From Oryzobacter faecalis (lineage in GTDB: Bacteria; Actinomycetota; Actinomycetes; Actinomycetales; Dermatophilaceae): a stretch of DNA of 64,000 bases. This document shows, in pieces, positions 1 through 10,537 of this stretch; position 1 is the first letter of the stretch; each line of letters begins with the position of its first letter. A program made the translations under genes and the position numbers. The notes under the pieces were generated by a model. It was not told the DNA's origin. It saw nothing but the letters and a program-made list of their open reading frames with translations, and searched no databases. The stretch lies in assembly GCF_046764005.1 (NCBI RefSeq), contig NZ_JBKOFW010000002.1, positions 186,001 through 250,000 of the forward strand. The letters run 5' to 3'.

Positions 1-2
1 CG

Positions 3-263
3 GGCGCCCTGTGGTGGGCGGCCGACGGGACGCTCCAGGCTCAGGTCGTCGTCGCGGCCGGGGTCGTCCTCCTCGTCGGCGCGTGGCGCCACCTCGGTGC
101 CGTCGTGGGGGCGCCGCGCGCCGGCACGAGCGACCCCGAGGTCCTGTCCCGGCTCACCCGGGTGCCCACGGCCCTGTGGACCCTCACCTTCGTCCTCACC
201 TGCGCCGCGGCCACGTGGGCCGCCGGCACCACGGTCCTGCAGGCGGCCGGCATCCTTCGGTGA
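3..263 (+). CDS. C-terminal part of a membrane protein (5' end outside window)
   Basis: Open from the first full codon to a TGA at 261-263, so only the last 86 residues are present. Two hydrophobic stretches are visible: about residues 14-27 (VVVAAGVVLLVGAW) and about 60-78 (LWTLTFVLTCAAATWAAG). They are joined by a short polar loop rich in Gly, Arg and Pro, so this is the end of a polytopic membrane protein. No motif identifies the family. It ends 20 nt before the next start, and a promoter lies in that gap, so the next gene is probably transcribed on its own. Confidence 0.6.
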   Translation, partial: GALWWAADGTLQAQVVVAAGVVLLVGAWRHLGAVVGAPRAGTSDPEVLSRLTRVPTALWTLTFVLTCAAATWAAGTTVLQAAGILR

Positions 264-271
264 GCCGTCGC

Positions 272-277
272 TAGCGT
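272..277 (+). promoter_or_regulatory. -10 element TAGCGT, leaderless promoter for 284
   Basis: TAGCGT ends 6 nt before the ATG at 284 and no Shine-Dalgarno fits in between. The transcript therefore probably starts at the A of the start codon. The same element and spacing recur at 15888 and 40546. Confidence 0.6.
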
Positions 278-283
278 GGGGCC

Positions 284-484
284 ATGGCATACGAGTACCG
301 CGTGGTCGAGCTCCGTGAAGGGCTCGTCGGGGGCAAGCTCTCCGGCGACAAGCTCCAGAAGGTCCTCAACGAGCACGCCTCCCAGGGCTGGCAGCTGAAG
401 ACGATCACCTCGGCCGAGGTCAAGGGCCGCGTGGGCCCCGGCGGTGTCGAGGGTCTCCTCGTCACCTTCGAGCGCCAGGTCTGA
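284..484 (+). CDS. DUF4177 family small protein
   Basis: A 66-aa cytoplasmic protein with the DUF4177 pattern: an opening strand YEYRVVEL, then a helix around residues 25-35 leading into the signature HASQGWQLK, and a closing strand LLVTFER. Members are small alpha/beta proteins of unknown function that often describe themselves only by the GW(Q/E)L core. The start is supported by a TAGCGT -10 element 6 nt upstream, which makes the message leaderless. It stands alone: the upstream gene ends before the promoter, and a strong hairpin at 499-529 follows. No specific role can be assigned. Confidence 0.8.
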   Translation: MAYEYRVVELREGLVGGKLSGDKLQKVLNEHASQGWQLKTITSAEVKGRVGPGGVEGLLVTFERQV

Positions 485-498
485 CCCCGGACGCGAGG

Positions 499-529
499 GA
501 GGCGCCCCACCACGCGGGTGGGGCGCCTC
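499..529. terminator. Bidirectional hairpin terminator
   Basis: A perfect 13-bp stem (GAGGCGCCCCACC at 499-511 pairs with 517-529) closes a 5-nt loop. It lies between the convergent ends of the DUF4177 gene (484) and the nuclease gene (552), so it can serve both. A long T-run is absent, as is usual in high-GC actinobacteria. Confidence 0.75.
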
Positions 530-551
530 CTCGGACCGGTCGGTCAGCGGG

Positions 552-3908
<3,357 letters not shown>

Positions 3909-4186
3909 GCGTCCTCCAGAGAAGAAGTGGGAGGCCGACGCCCTCTGCGACGCCTCGACCACGGTGGTGCGGCGTGAACCTAACACCTTCGAGGGACCTT
4001 GGCGAGGGGTGTGGGCGCACCCGTCGGCGAACGGCGCGTGAACGCCCGTCCTCGACCCTGCGGCGAGGGTCCACACCCGCGTTGACCTGCGCCTCCGAGG
4101 GGCTGGGGCCCGGGGCAGCGGGGTCGGCCGGGAGCCCCACCGGACGAGCGAGGGGACGGACGACGGCGCGGACGGGGAGCGCGGCC
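3909..4186 (-). promoter_or_regulatory. Intergenic region upstream of the nuclease gene
   Basis: This 278-bp gap holds no convincing gene. On the minus strand a TAGGTT element at 3982-3977 is a candidate -10 for the nuclease, about 70 nt before its ATG. Next to the permease stop, a weak 6-bp stem (GGGGCT at 4099 with AGCCCC ending at 4138) may act as a terminator for the importer operon. Both assignments are tentative. Confidence 0.35.
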
Positions 4187-5065
4187 CTAGCCGACGATCC
4201 GGGACTCGCGGTCGTAGTTGCGACCGAGGAACTGGGGCACGAGCGCCCACCGGAACGCGACGATCATGACGAGCAGCGTCGCGAGGTAGGGCAGCATCGA
4301 CACGAACTGGTGGGGCACCCCGATGCCGAGCACCTGGGCCCGCTGGGCGAGGACGTCCATCGCGGCGAAGAAGAACGACCCGAGCAGGATCAGCTGCGGG
4401 CGCCAGCCACCGAAGAACGCGAGGGCGATGGCGAGCCAGCCGCGGCCGGCGACGATGCCGTCGGCGTAGACGCCCGAGAACACCATCGGCAGGTACGCGC
4501 CGCCGATCGCCATGAGCGCGGCGCCGACCGTGCCCGCGAGCATCCGGGTGCGGGTGACGTCGATGCCGAGGCTGTCGGCGGCCTTGGGGTTCTCGCCGAC
4601 CGACCGCAGCCGCATCCCGGCGTCGGTGCGGTACAGCCACCACCACAGGCCCGCCGACAGCGCGATGGCGAGGTAGACGAGGAGGTCCTGCCCGAGGAGG
4701 ACGTCGGGCAGCGGCTTGATGCGCGGGGGCTCGTCGTCGCCGATGACGACGCGGTAGAGCAGGCTCGCGGTGCCACCCGCGAGGAAGAACAGGGCGAGGC
4801 CGACGACGAACTGGTCCATCCGCAGGTGCGTCGTCGCCCACGCGAGGACCGCGCCGAACACCGCGCCGGCGAGGCCGGCGACGACGAGGCCCACCGCGTT
4901 CGACCCGACCGCCAGGGAGACGAGGTAGCCCACGGCAGCACCGAGGAGCATCAGCCCCTCCTGCGAGACGTTGAAGATTCCCGCCCGGCCGCTGAGCATC
5001 GTCCCCTGCGCGACGAAGAGGAACGGCACCATCGCGGTGATCGTCAGGGCGATGAACTCGGTCAT
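4187..5065 (-). CDS. ABC transporter permease, BMP/nucleoside type (second permease)
   Basis: A 292-aa polytopic inner-membrane protein of the BPD_transp_2 family, the NupQ/YufQ-like partner in BMP-type importers that take up purine nucleosides or related solutes. About eight hydrophobic segments are visible. The family loop is present near residue 34 (IFNVSQEGLMLLGA), matching the usual N(I/V)xxEGxM motif, and a conserved GxNPKAADSLGID stretch lies near residue 155. The start overlaps the stop of the preceding permease as ATGA (5062-5065), so translation is probably coupled. It is the last gene of the four-gene importer operon read leftwards from 8723. Substrate identity is inferred from the family only. 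Confidence 0.85.
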   Translation of the reverse strand: MTEFIALTITAMVPFLFVAQGTMLSGRAGIFNVSQEGLMLLGAAVGYLVSLAVGSNAVGLVVAGLAGAVFGAVLAWATTHLRMDQFVVGLALFFLAGGTASLLYRVVIGDDEPPRIKPLPDVLLGQDLLVYLAIALSAGLWWWLYRTDAGMRLRSVGENPKAADSLGIDVTRTRMLAGTVGAALMAIGGAYLPMVFSGVYADGIVAGRGWLAIALAFFGGWRPQLILLGSFFFAAMDVLAQRAQVLGIGVPHQFVSMLPYLATLLVMIVAFRWALVPQFLGRNYDRESRIVG

Positions 5066-6141
5066 GACACGGCCTTCGCTCGGGACTGCCGCAGTCGTGT
5101 CATGACGACGTCGGACATGAGGATGAACAGCAGGATCAGGCCCTCGAGGATGAGGACGACCTCGACCGGCGCACCCGAGACCCGCTGCATCGAGCCGGCG
5201 CCGACCTCGAGCACGGCGATGCCGAAGGCCACGAACGGGACGGCCGTGAGCGAGCCGCGGGCGATCAGCCCGATGATGATGCCGAGGAGCAGGAAGTTGC
5301 TCTGGATCCCCTCGAGCATGCGCTGGTGCACGCCGGCGACCTCGATGGCGCCGGCGAGGCCGCCGATCGCGCCCGCCACGACCATCGACATCACGGCGAC
5401 GCGACCGGTGCGGATGCCGTGCAGCCTCGCGGCCCGCTCGTTGAGCCCGACCGCGGTCAGCTCGAACCCGGCCACGCTGCGCCGGGCGAGCACGGCAGCG
5501 CCGGCCGCGAGGAGCACGACGAGGAGGACGCCCAGGTGCATCGGGGGGCGCCCGATGGTCGGCAGCTCGGCGCCCTCGCCGATCGGCAGGGTCACCGCGC
5601 CGCCCGCGCCCGGGTCGGACCAGACCACGGCCGCGAAGAAGTCGAGGATCTCGAAGGAGACGAAGTTGAGCAGGACCGTCGAGAGGATCTCGTTGACGTG
5701 GAACCGTTCCATGAGCCAGGCGGAGATCGCGGCCCACAGGGCCCCGGCGAGGACACCCGCGAGCACCGAGAGCGGGAGGAGCACGACCATCGGCAGGTCC
5801 GAGAGCGTGATGCCCACGGCGACCGACCCGGTCGCGCCGAGGATCATCTGGCCCTCGCCGCCGATGTTGAACCGGCCAGCGGCCAGCGGGATCGCGAAGG
5901 CCAGGGCGAGCAGGGTCAGCGGCACCCACTTCTGGAGGGTCTGGACCATGCCCGTCGGGTTGCGGAACGAGTTCGTGAGGACGGCGCGGAAGGCGCTGAG
6001 CGGGTCGTGGCCGAGCAGCACGATGACGACCGCGACCACGACGAACGCGGCGAGGACCGCGAGGACGTAGGGCACCGCGGCGACGACGGCCGACCGGGCC
6101 CGGTCGGTCGCGGTCGGCCGGGCGAGGACCGTGGTGCTCAT
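5062..6141 (-). CDS. ABC transporter permease, BMP/nucleoside type (first permease)
   Basis: A 359-aa BPD_transp_2 permease, NupP/YufP-like. After a short cytoplasmic N-terminus, a first membrane span (about 22-45) leads to the segment LSAFRAVLTNSFRN typical of this subfamily. The permease motif RFNIGGEGQMILGA follows near residue 88, then six or more further spans and VGLNERAARLHGI near 230. Both ends overlap neighbours by ATGA: with the ATPase stop at 6138-6141 and with the second permease start at 5062-5065. This guarantees stoichiometric expression of the heteromeric channel. It pairs with the 4187-5065 product to form the pore. Confidence 0.86.
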   Translation of the reverse strand: MSTTVLARPTATDRARSAVVAAVPYVLAVLAAFVVVAVVIVLLGHDPLSAFRAVLTNSFRNPTGMVQTLQKWVPLTLLALAFAIPLAAGRFNIGGEGQMILGATGSVAVGITLSDLPMVVLLPLSVLAGVLAGALWAAISAWLMERFHVNEILSTVLLNFVSFEILDFFAAVVWSDPGAGGAVTLPIGEGAELPTIGRPPMHLGVLLVVLLAAGAAVLARRSVAGFELTAVGLNERAARLHGIRTGRVAVMSMVVAGAIGGLAGAIEVAGVHQRMLEGIQSNFLLLGIIIGLIARGSLTAVPFVAFGIAVLEVGAGSMQRVSGAPVEVVLILEGLILLFILMSDVVMTRLRQSRAKAVS

Positions 6142-7697
6142 GCACCGACTCCTGTCATGAGGCGGCCGAGCTCGTACGGGTCGGTCGCGCCCCGGGCGAC
6201 GTCGCCGACGAGGCGGCCCGAGTAGACGACCTTGACGCGGTCGGCGAGGGCGATGACCTCGTCGAGGTCCTCGGAGATGACGATGACGACGCAGCCCTCG
6301 GCGGCCGCCTTCCGCACGCGGTCGTAGACGAACCGGGTGGAGGCGATGTCGAGGCCGCGGGTGGGGTTGTGCAGGAGCAGCACCTTGGGCCGGTGTGCGA
6401 AGGCCCGGGCGAGGATGACGCGCTGGATGTTCCCACCGGACAGCTGGCCGCAGGGGGTCGAGGCGCTCGGCGTCTTGACGCTGAACTCCTCGATGGCCGT
6501 GACGGCCTCGGCCCGGGCGTCGCCCCAGGGGATGAGGCTCCGGCGCGCTCGGCGGCGGTGCGAGCCGAGGACGAGGTTCTCGGTGATGCCCGCCCCGGGG
6601 AGGATGCCGTCGCGCTGGCGGTCCTCGGGGACGTACACGACCCCGGCGTCGAGCCACTCGGAGGTCGGGCGCCCGGCGAGGTCGGTGCCGTCGAGGACGA
6701 ACGAGCCTGCGGCGGAGCGACATCCGGTGAGGGCCTCGGCCAGCTCGACCTGGCCGTTTCCGGCGACCCCGGCGATGCCGAGGATCTCCCCGCGGCGCAG
6801 GGTGAGCGAGACGTCGTCGACGAGGGCGGGCGCGCCGGTGCTCGCGCCGGCCACGGTGAGGCCGCTGACGACGAGCCGCTCCTGCCCCTCGACCTCGGGG
6901 ACCTCCAGGGTGGCCTCGCCGACCTCGGCCTCGCCGAGCGCGACCTTGACCGCGGCGTCCTCCGGGGATGCGGTGCTGCCGACCATGCGGGCGGCGAGGT
7001 CGTCGGCGCTCGTCTCGCCGGCGTCGACGGTGGCGACCCACCGGCCGTCGCGCATGATCGTCATCGCGTCGCAGACGGCCATCGTCTCCCGGATCTTGTG
7101 GGTGATGAGGACGACCGACATCCCCTCGTCGACGATGGCGCGCATCGACCCGAAGAGGGCGTCGACCTCCTGGGGGGTGAGGTTCGTCGTCGGCTCGTCG
7201 AGGACGAGGACCTTCGCGCCGCGGTAGAGCGCCTTGAGGATCTCGACCCGCTGGCGGACGCCGACGGGCAGGTCGGCGACCCGCGCGGTGGGGTCGACGG
7301 CGAGGCCGAACCGCTCGGACAGCTCGCGCAGCCGCCCGACGACGTCGACGCCCGTGGTCGAGGTGCCGAGGACGACGTTCTCGGCGACGGTGAAGACGTC
7401 GACCTGGAGGAAGGTCTGGTGGACCATCCCGACACCGGCCGCGATGGCGTCGCGCGGGGAGGCGATGGTGACCGGGCGGCCCTCGATCTCGACCGTCCCC
7501 GCGTCCGGCGCGTAGAGCCCGTAGAGGACGTTCATCAAGGTCGTCTTGCCGGCCCCGTTGCCGCCGAGCAGGCCGTGGACCTGGCGCGGCGCGACCGTGA
7601 AGTCGACGCCGTCCAGGGCCACGACCGGCCCGAACGTCTTGCGGATGCCGGACATCCGCAGGAGGGGGGCGGCCGCGGGGGCCGTCGTGTCGCTCAT
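6138..7697 (-). CDS. ABC transporter ATP-binding protein, BMP/nucleoside type (tandem ABC domains)
   Basis: A 519-aa cytoplasmic ATPase with two ABC modules, as in NupO/YufO and the sugar importers RbsA/MglA. Module 1 has Walker A GGNGAGKTT near residue 46, a signature region LPVGVRQRVEI and Walker B VLVLDEPTTNLTP. Module 2 starts near residue 270, where the Walker A is degenerate (GVAGNGQVE), followed by signature LSGGNIQRVIL and Walker B VLLLHNPTRGLD, in which the usual Glu after the Asp is replaced. The asymmetry of one proper and one degenerate site is characteristic of this class. The ATG at 7697 begins MSDTTAP, nine nt after the solute-binding-protein stop, and the 3' end overlaps the first permease by ATGA. 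Confidence 0.9.
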   Translation of the reverse strand: MSDTTAPAAAPLLRMSGIRKTFGPVVALDGVDFTVAPRQVHGLLGGNGAGKTTLMNVLYGLYAPDAGTVEIEGRPVTIASPRDAIAAGVGMVHQTFLQVDVFTVAENVVLGTSTTGVDVVGRLRELSERFGLAVDPTARVADLPVGVRQRVEILKALYRGAKVLVLDEPTTNLTPQEVDALFGSMRAIVDEGMSVVLITHKIRETMAVCDAMTIMRDGRWVATVDAGETSADDLAARMVGSTASPEDAAVKVALGEAEVGEATLEVPEVEGQERLVVSGLTVAGASTGAPALVDDVSLTLRRGEILGIAGVAGNGQVELAEALTGCRSAAGSFVLDGTDLAGRPTSEWLDAGVVYVPEDRQRDGILPGAGITENLVLGSHRRRARRSLIPWGDARAEAVTAIEEFSVKTPSASTPCGQLSGGNIQRVILARAFAHRPKVLLLHNPTRGLDIASTRFVYDRVRKAAAEGCVVIVISEDLDEVIALADRVKVVYSGRLVGDVARGATDPYELGRLMTGVGA

Positions 7698-7706
7698 CGC
7701 CGCAGG

Positions 7707-8723
7707 TCAGCCGATCTTGCTCGTGTCGAGCTTGACCTCGACCTCGCCGCTCTTGACCTTGGCGACGGCCTCGTCGACCGCGGCCTTGACGTCGGCGGGG
7801 ACGGCGTCGGACACCTGGATGCGGACACCGGTGTCGAAGCCGAGCGCGAACCGGCCGGTCGTCGTGCCCGCCTTGATCTTGGCGAGGACGTCGGCCAGGG
7901 GCTTGGTGAAGTCGTACTCGAGACTGCCCGCGTAGTGCGGGCCGGCGGCCGAGGACTTGTCGGTGTACTTGGCGGTGACCCAGCCGCTGCCCTCGGGCTT
8001 GCCCTCGAACGCCTGGAAGGTGCCGGTGGAGCCCTGGTTGAGCGAGCCGACGATGACGTCGGCACCGCTGCCGATCAGCTGGGTGGCGAACTGCTGTGCC
8101 TTGGCGGCGTCGTTGAAGTCGCCGGTCCAGACGGGCTTGATGGTCGTCGCGGCGCCGGTGTCCTTCACGGCCTGCTCCATCGCGTGGACCTCGGCCATCG
8201 AGAACGGCAGGCCCAGGCCGCCGACGTAGCCGACGGTGCCGGTCTTGCTGAGCTTCGAGGCGAACACGCCCATGCCGTAGAAGCCGATGTGGAACTGGCG
8301 GTCGATGGTCCACACGTTGGCCGGCTGGTCCTTCGGCGTGCCGTCGAACTCACCGATGAAGGCGACGTCGGGGTTGGCCTCGGCGACCTTGGCCGTCGCC
8401 TCGTAGAACTGCGAACCGTGGGTCCACACGACGTCGGCGCCGTCGCCGACGGCCTCGTTGAGGCGGGCCTCGATGTCGGGGACGGCGACCTTCTCGGTGA
8501 AGGAGATCTCGGCGCCGCCCTGCTCTGCGGCCTTGAGCGCCTGCAGGCCGAGCGCGTTGTAGTCGGCGTCGTTGGTGGGGCCGGAGAAGATCGCGGAGAT
8601 CTTGACCTTGCCGTCGTCGCCCCCGGCGCCGGCGGTGCCGCCGTCCTCGGAGCCGCAGGCCCCCAGGAGGAGGAGCGGGGCGGCGGCGAGCGCCGCCACG
8701 AGACGGGTGGTGGGACGGGTCAT
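7707..8723 (-). CDS. BMP-family substrate-binding lipoprotein
   Basis: A 338-aa extracytoplasmic binding protein anchored by a lipid. The signal peptide ends in a clear lipobox LLLGAC, with the acylated Cys near residue 23, followed by a Gly/Asp-rich linker. The BMP (PnrA/Med-like) fold shows KVKISAIFSGPTNDADYNALG near residue 42 (slightly divergent), then VWTHGSQFYEA and FVASKLSKTGTVGYVGGLGLP-like strands. Known BMP proteins bind purine nucleosides such as guanosine, adenosine or inosine. It is the first gene of the importer operon, and the ATG follows GAGCGAG at 8724-8731 on the minus strand. A typical high level of expression relative to the permeases would be expected, but no attenuator is evident. 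Confidence 0.9.
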   Translation of the reverse strand: MTRPTTRLVAALAAAPLLLLGACGSEDGGTAGAGGDDGKVKISAIFSGPTNDADYNALGLQALKAAEQGGAEISFTEKVAVPDIEARLNEAVGDGADVVWTHGSQFYEATAKVAEANPDVAFIGEFDGTPKDQPANVWTIDRQFHIGFYGMGVFASKLSKTGTVGYVGGLGLPFSMAEVHAMEQAVKDTGAATTIKPVWTGDFNDAAKAQQFATQLIGSGADVIVGSLNQGSTGTFQAFEGKPEGSGWVTAKYTDKSSAAGPHYAGSLEYDFTKPLADVLAKIKAGTTTGRFALGFDTGVRIQVSDAVPADVKAAVDEAVAKVKSGEVEVKLDTSKIG

Positions 8724-8976
8724 GGGCTCGCTCCTCGAGGCGTCGGACCGCCGGGGCGGGGGACCGGCTGGGTGGTGTCCGTTGACAGTCGAGTGTGGGA
8801 AGTGGCGTGGGTTCGCTCATTGTCGGCATCCGCCAGATGTCCTTGGTGACGTCGGCAGACTTTGCCCTGCGGGCCCGGGGAATTCGGTGTATCGGGAAGC
8901 AGGCGTGGGGTCGTGCTGTTCGTCAGCGGTGTCCGCAGGAGCGGTCGACACCTCACGTACGACGACAGGAGACGAC
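8724..8976. promoter_or_regulatory. Divergent intergenic region between importer and aldo/keto reductase
   Basis: This 253-bp region must carry both divergent promoters. A perfect TTGACA is present on the + strand at 8782-8787, but I see no matching -10 at 16-18 bp. No coding potential is evident. A nucleoside- or nutrient-responsive operator may be here, but none can be named. Confidence 0.35.
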
Positions 8977-9849
8977 ATGCAGCAGCGCCCCCTCGGAGAC
9001 CTCCGGGTCGGTGCGATCGGCCTCGGTGGGATGCCGATGTCGATCGAGGGCCGGCCCGAGGAGTCGCGGTCGGTGTCGACGATCCACGCCGCCCTCGACG
9101 CCGGCGTGACCCTCATCGACACCGCCGACGCGTACCACCGCGACGCCGGCGAGGTCGGCCACAACGAGGAGCTCATCGCCGGCGCCCTCCGCTCGTGGCC
9201 CGGCGACGCCTCGGCCGTCGTGGTCGCGACGAAGGGCGGCCACCTGCGCCCCGGCGACGGGTCGTGGACCCGCAACGGGGACCCCGCCTACCTCAAGCAG
9301 GCGGCGAAGGCGTCGGCCCATCGGCTCGGGGTCGAGGCCATCGGGCTCTACCAGTTCCACCGGCCCGACCCGGCCGTGCCGTACGCCGAGTCGGTCGGCG
9401 CCCTCGCCGAGCTCCTCGACGAGGGGGTCATCGCGCGGGCCGGCATCTCGAACGCCTCGGTCACCCAGATCGACGAGGCCTACCAGGTCCTCGGCGGGCG
9501 GCTGGTGTCGGTGCAGAACCAGTTCTCGCCGGCCTTCGTGTCCAGCCGCGTCGAGCTGGACCACTGCGCCTCGCTGGGCATCGCCTTCCTCCCCTGGAGC
9601 CCGCTCGGTGGCATCCGGGGCGCCGCCGACCTCGGGTCGACCCACGCCGCCTTCGGTGAGGTCGCCTCGCGCCACGGGGTGTCGCCCCAGCAGGTGGCCC
9701 TCGCCTGGGAGCTCTCGCTGGCCCCGGTCGTCATCCCGATCCCCGGGGCGTCCCGGCCGGCATCCATCGAGGACTCGGTGCGCGCCGCCGCCCTCGAGCT
9801 GACCGCCGACGACCTGGCCACCCTTGAGGCCTCCCTCCCCACCCCCTGA
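8977..9849 (+). CDS. Aldo/keto reductase
   Basis: A 290-aa NADPH-dependent oxidoreductase of the AKR superfamily (TIM barrel). The catalytic tetrad is visible: Asp48 and Tyr53 in DTADAYHR, Lys86 in ATKGG, and His128 in YQFHRPD. The cofactor-phosphate site near the C-terminus shows IPIPGASRPASIED, close to the usual IPG(S/T)xxxxRxxE(N/D). The ATG at 8977 has AGGAG eight nt upstream; in-frame upstream codons lack AKR similarity. It is transcribed divergently from the BMP importer and ends in a strong hairpin at 9875-9923, so it is probably monocistronic. The substrate is unknown. Confidence 0.88.
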   Translation: MQQRPLGDLRVGAIGLGGMPMSIEGRPEESRSVSTIHAALDAGVTLIDTADAYHRDAGEVGHNEELIAGALRSWPGDASAVVVATKGGHLRPGDGSWTRNGDPAYLKQAAKASAHRLGVEAIGLYQFHRPDPAVPYAESVGALAELLDEGVIARAGISNASVTQIDEAYQVLGGRLVSVQNQFSPAFVSSRVELDHCASLGIAFLPWSPLGGIRGAADLGSTHAAFGEVASRHGVSPQQVALAWELSLAPVVIPIPGASRPASIEDSVRAAALELTADDLATLEASLPTP

Positions 9850-9874
9850 GTCCCGACCTTCCCGCCTGATGCCG

Positions 9875-9923
9875 GAACCTTCGGTGGGGCACCCCGAACG
9901 TCGGGGCGCCCCACCGAAGGTTC
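9875..9923. terminator. Hairpin terminator after aldo/keto reductase gene
   Basis: A perfect 16-bp stem (9875-9890 with 9908-9923, GAACCTTCGGTGGGGC) has a further CCCCGA/TCGGGG inner stem. It is the most stable hairpin between 8.9 and 13 kb. Confidence 0.75.
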
Positions 9924-10078
9924 TGCTGCCCTGTCGGTTGTCGTGGACCGCTGCCACAGTGGGCGGGTGAGCACGCCCCGTGACATCCCCGGCGCCGGGC
10001 ACTGCGACCCGACCGGTTCATCGAGCACGGCGGCCACACCACCGAGACCCGAACCGGCCGAATGACGAGGAGGGCCCG

Positions 10079-10504
10079 ATGCCGAGCGAGCCCGACCGCA
10101 GGACCCAGCCCCACGACGGCGACGTCGACGCCTTCGTCGCCCAGGTTCCGGACGACCGACGTCGCGCCGATGCCGAGGAGGTCCTCGAGCTGATGCGGCG
10201 GGTCTCCGGCCACGAGCCGCGGATGTGGGGTCCGTCGATGGTCGGGTTCGGGCGCCAGCCGTACCGGACCGCCGACGGCAAGGAGCGTGAGACCTTCGCC
10301 ATCGGGTTCTCCCCGCGCAAGGGCGCCCTGACCCTCTACGGGCTGACCTACTACGGCACGAACACCGACCTGCTCGCGCGCCTCGGGCCCCACACGACGG
10401 GCAAGAGCTGCGTCTACGTCAAGCGTCTCGACGACCTCGACCGCGGTGTCCTCACCGAGATCGTCCGGCGGTCGTGGGAGGAGAACCACGACAAGCCCTG
10501 CTGA
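10079..10504 (+). CDS. DUF1801 domain protein
   Basis: A 141-aa protein of the DUF1801 (YdhG/YjhX-like fold) family. The core is visible: VDAFVAQVPDDRRRADAEEV near the N-terminus, MWGPSMVGFG near residue 52, a KREx-type stretch, and a C-terminal segment KSCVYVKRLDDLD. Family members are small alpha/beta proteins of uncertain function. The ATG at 10079 is chosen because GAGGAGGG lies 5-12 nt upstream and similarity begins right after it; in-frame codons reach 9980 but look non-coding. A possible 32-codon leaderless ORF (9967-10065) precedes it. Confidence 0.8.
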   Translation: MPSEPDRRTQPHDGDVDAFVAQVPDDRRRADAEEVLELMRRVSGHEPRMWGPSMVGFGRQPYRTADGKERETFAIGFSPRKGALTLYGLTYYGTNTDLLARLGPHTTGKSCVYVKRLDDLDRGVLTEIVRRSWEENHDKPC

Positions 10505-10537
10505 GCCGGGGTCGGGCATGGGGGAGGATCGGGGGCG

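Noticed and set aside
8782..8787. A standard -35/-10 promoter at TTGACA
   Set aside because: No acceptable -10 lies 16-19 bp downstream on the plus strand.
6369..8849. Long plus-strand frame of 826 codons across the importer genes
   Set aside because: Antisense to the ATPase and BMP genes with clear motifs; no domain similarity.
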